From: Treponema sp.
GTDB lineage: Bacteria; Spirochaetota; Spirochaetia; Treponematales; Breznakiellaceae
Reading direction: 5' to 3'
DNA: 36,585 bases
Assembly (NCBI GenBank): GCA_009787695.1
Contig: WQSW01000011.1
Span: 1 to 36,585 of the forward strand
Both the position numbers and the translations under genes were made by a program. Each line of letters opens with the position of its first letter. Positions within the stretch are counted from its first letter, which is position 1. The notes below the pieces were generated by a model, which saw nothing but the letters and a program-made list of their open reading frames with translations, searched no databases and was not told the DNA's origin. Shown piece by piece: positions 34,721 to 36,585 of the stretch.

Positions 34721-35605
34721 TTGCGGAGTACTTTCGGCATAGTCGGACTTGGATTGATGGGCGGCGCAATCGCCAAAGCTCTCCGCGAAAAAGTCTGCGT
34801 TAAACAAGAATGTCTTTTTGCCTGCGATAAAGACAGCGAAACTTTAAACGCTGCATCGCAAGCAGGATTAATCGGCAAGAGGTTTGATGCTGACAATGCG
34901 GGAGAAATGCTTACGTTATGCGACATTGTTTTTCTTTGCTTGAACCCTTCATCAATACTGCGTTTTCTTGAAAAATGGAAAGATTCTTTTAAAAGCGGCT
35001 GCCTTATTACGGATATAGCCGGAACGAAAGAAAGTATAGCCTCTGCGGCAGAAAAAATTTGCGAATACAGAAAAAAAGATAATATTGATTTTATTCCGGG
35101 TCATCCGATGGCAGGTGCGGAAAAAAGCGGGTTTAATAATTCAAGTCTTTGCAATTTTAATTTAAAAAATTATATACTTACTCCTATTGCGCATAACAAA
35201 AAAGAAAACCTTGATTTTTTACAAGAATTAATTTATAAAATGGGTTTTTCCCGCATTACCGAAGTTACCCCAAAAGAACATGACCGCAAAATCGCCTTTA
35301 CAAGCCAGTTGTGCCATGTAATTGCAGCCGCTCTAATCGACTGCGAAAGCGATACGGAAATAACGCGCTTCGGCGGCGGCAGTTTTGAAGACCTTACGCG
35401 TATCGCCATGCTTAATGCCCCCATGTGGACGGAGCTTTTTCTTGAAAACAGCGGCGCACTCTTAAACCGTATCGATCAGTTTGAAAAGAGCCTTGATGAT
35501 TTAAAAGCGCTTATTAAAAGCGATAAGGCACAGGAGTTAGAAAAGAGGCTTACCCTTGTCAGAGAGCGCAGAATCGCAATGAGTGATGGGGGAGGTAAAC
35601 TTTAG
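34721..35605 (+). CDS. tyrA: Prephenate dehydrogenase
   Basis: 294 residues. Oxidises prephenate to 4-hydroxyphenylpyruvate with NAD(P) on the way to tyrosine. The Rossmann motif is GIVGLGLMGG at the N-terminus, followed by FIPGHPMAGAEKSG with the conserved catalytic-region His-Pro and then TPKEHDRKIAFTSQLCHVIA, where the family has its conserved HD/H residues. The start is a TTG immediately after the aroF TAA, with AAGGTGA inside the end of aroF as ribosome site. No ACT domain is attached. It shares the aroF promoter. Confidence 0.93.
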   Translation: MRSTFGIVGLGLMGGAIAKALREKVCVKQECLFACDKDSETLNAASQAGLIGKRFDADNAGEMLTLCDIVFLCLNPSSILRFLEKWKDSFKSGCLITDIAGTKESIASAAEKICEYRKKDNIDFIPGHPMAGAEKSGFNNSSLCNFNLKNYILTPIAHNKKENLDFLQELIYKMGFSRITEVTPKEHDRKIAFTSQLCHVIAAALIDCESDTEITRFGGGSFEDLTRIAMLNAPMWTELFLENSGALLNRIDQFEKSLDDLKALIKSDKAQELEKRLTLVRERRIAMSDGGGKL

Positions 35606-35611
35606 CTTTCC

Positions 35612-36585
35612 ATGAATATAACCGAAAATAAAATAATAATGAGAAAAACTACCGTTTTGTGCAGGAAAGCTGTATTTTTAATTGCATTAATTTGCTGTTT
35701 TGTCATGCGCCTTTCAGCATCTTCAATGCCGGATATAAATATTATCAATAGTTACGCGCCTCTTTTTCCGCACATGCTTTTTACTGAAACATTCAATAAC
35801 TTGCTAAAAAACGATACTTCCAAGCCGTATTGGGTCTATTCTGCGGAAGAAATCGAGGAAATGAAAAAAAAGGCAGAGTATCAGGTTTCTATGCTTTTAA
35901 ATAACGATATTCTTGCCTATTACGGGCATCCCAATTCACGGAATATGGGCATTTTGGGGCGGCATTCAATCGAAGAGCTGGATCAACTGCTTACAGAGCT
36001 TGCAATAGAATACGAGGCTGTCAGCGGCGGTAAAAAAATACGCAAGGCGTTTTATCTGATTTACGGAACTGTTTGGCCCGAAGGTGAAATCGGTATTCTT
36101 AGGCATGATACTCTTATGAGATATATTAATTACGGTTTACAAAATGATATATTAATTTTTATCGATCATCAAATCGGGCGGTTCGATCCGATTGATTCGC
36201 TTCGCAAAATGTTACCGTATCTGCAATATCCAAATGTACATCTTGCACTCGATCCTGAATGGCGGACTCCAACGCCGATGGTTAATTTGGGTCATGTGAC
36301 AGGCGAAGAGATCAACATCGCACAGCAAGTGATGGAAAATTATCTAATCGAAAACAATCTGCCCGGCGAACGAATGTTAGTGTTTCATCAGTTTAATAAT
36401 GTAATGATAAGAGACAGAGCCGACGTAAGAAGCAATTTTAACAGGGTTAGGTTGATTCATTGCGCCGACGGCATCGGGTCTCCTTCTATGAAACGTGATT
36501 CATACGCCGCCAATGCAAGAGCGGCTAACATGCCTCTTAAAAGTTTTAAGCTGTTTTATGATTTTAAAATTCCCGGCGCAGGAGT
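35612..36585 (+). CDS. Secreted uncharacterised protein, C-terminus cut by window edge
   Basis: An open frame from ATG 35612 runs to the window end without a stop (over 320 residues). An in-frame ATG at 35639 is also possible. A signal peptide is clear: RKTTVLCRKAVFLIALICCF, then a likely cleavage after RLSAS. The mature part has YYGHPNSRNMGILGRH, IFIDHQIGRFDPID, HLALDPEWRTPTP, GHVTGEEINIAQQVM and LVFHQFNNVMIRDR. I recall similar patterns (GHP-S-MGILG, LDPEWR, LLHQF) in exported bacterial proteins of unknown function, where they suggest a TIM-barrel hydrolase-like fold. The function is not established. It starts 6 bases after tyrA and may be in the same transcript, though GGAGG lies 17 bases upstream of the first ATG. 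Confidence 0.75.
   Translation, partial: MNITENKIIMRKTTVLCRKAVFLIALICCFVMRLSASSMPDINIINSYAPLFPHMLFTETFNNLLKNDTSKPYWVYSAEEIEEMKKKAEYQVSMLLNNDILAYYGHPNSRNMGILGRHSIEELDQLLTELAIEYEAVSGGKKIRKAFYLIYGTVWPEGEIGILRHDTLMRYINYGLQNDILIFIDHQIGRFDPIDSLRKMLPYLQYPNVHLALDPEWRTPTPMVNLGHVTGEEINIAQQVMENYLIENNLPGERMLVFHQFNNVMIRDRADVRSNFNRVRLIHCADGIGSPSMKRDSYAANARAANMPLKSFKLFYDFKIPGAG

Overview
The window looks like a chromosomal segment of a spirochaete, most likely Treponema or a close relative. The main clues are a FliG paralogue of the spirochaetal FliG1 type, a large single-span TPR protein that fits the periplasmic flagellar collar protein FlcA, several lipoproteins with relaxed lipoboxes, an acyl-ACP thioesterase, and a low-to-moderate GC content. 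No rRNA, tRNA or CRISPR array was seen.

Left region (1-5130): accessory in character. The first 77 bases are the start of an IS1182-like transposase running off the window edge. Next comes a 1,300-residue protein joining an N-terminal HD phosphohydrolase domain to an Hsp90/GHKL-type ATPase and a long unassigned C-terminus. This is the architecture of candidate conflict (anti-phage) proteins and is the most interesting gene here. It is followed by about 800 bases of AT-rich DNA holding only a broken-looking small reading frame.

Core region (5134-36585): an HD-GYP signalling protein and ftsH diverge from an AT-rich promoter region. Then come an XRE regulator, an M15-like lipoprotein, and a fliG1-M16C peptidase pair with overlapping start and stop codons. 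After these lie a conserved-looking unknown gene downstream of a DUF2804 gene, a creD-like membrane protein, the acyl-ACP thioesterase, an exported CBM48-like protein and flcA. The rest holds proA-proB, two small membrane proteins, a cytoplasmic hybrid histidine kinase with three GAF domains, and a lipoprotein protease-rRNA methyltransferase-tetR group. Last are aroF-tyrA (aromatic amino acid synthesis) and a secreted protein cut by the right edge.

How the genes work together: fliG1 and flcA both point to the periplasmic flagellar motor. proAB and aroF-tyrA are short biosynthetic operons with almost no spacing. Several genes without a Shine-Dalgarno (protease lipoprotein, proA, fliG1, flcA) have a -10-like hexamer 6-9 bases before the start codon, which suggests leaderless transcripts.

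All protein calls come from reading motifs by eye; no database search was possible.
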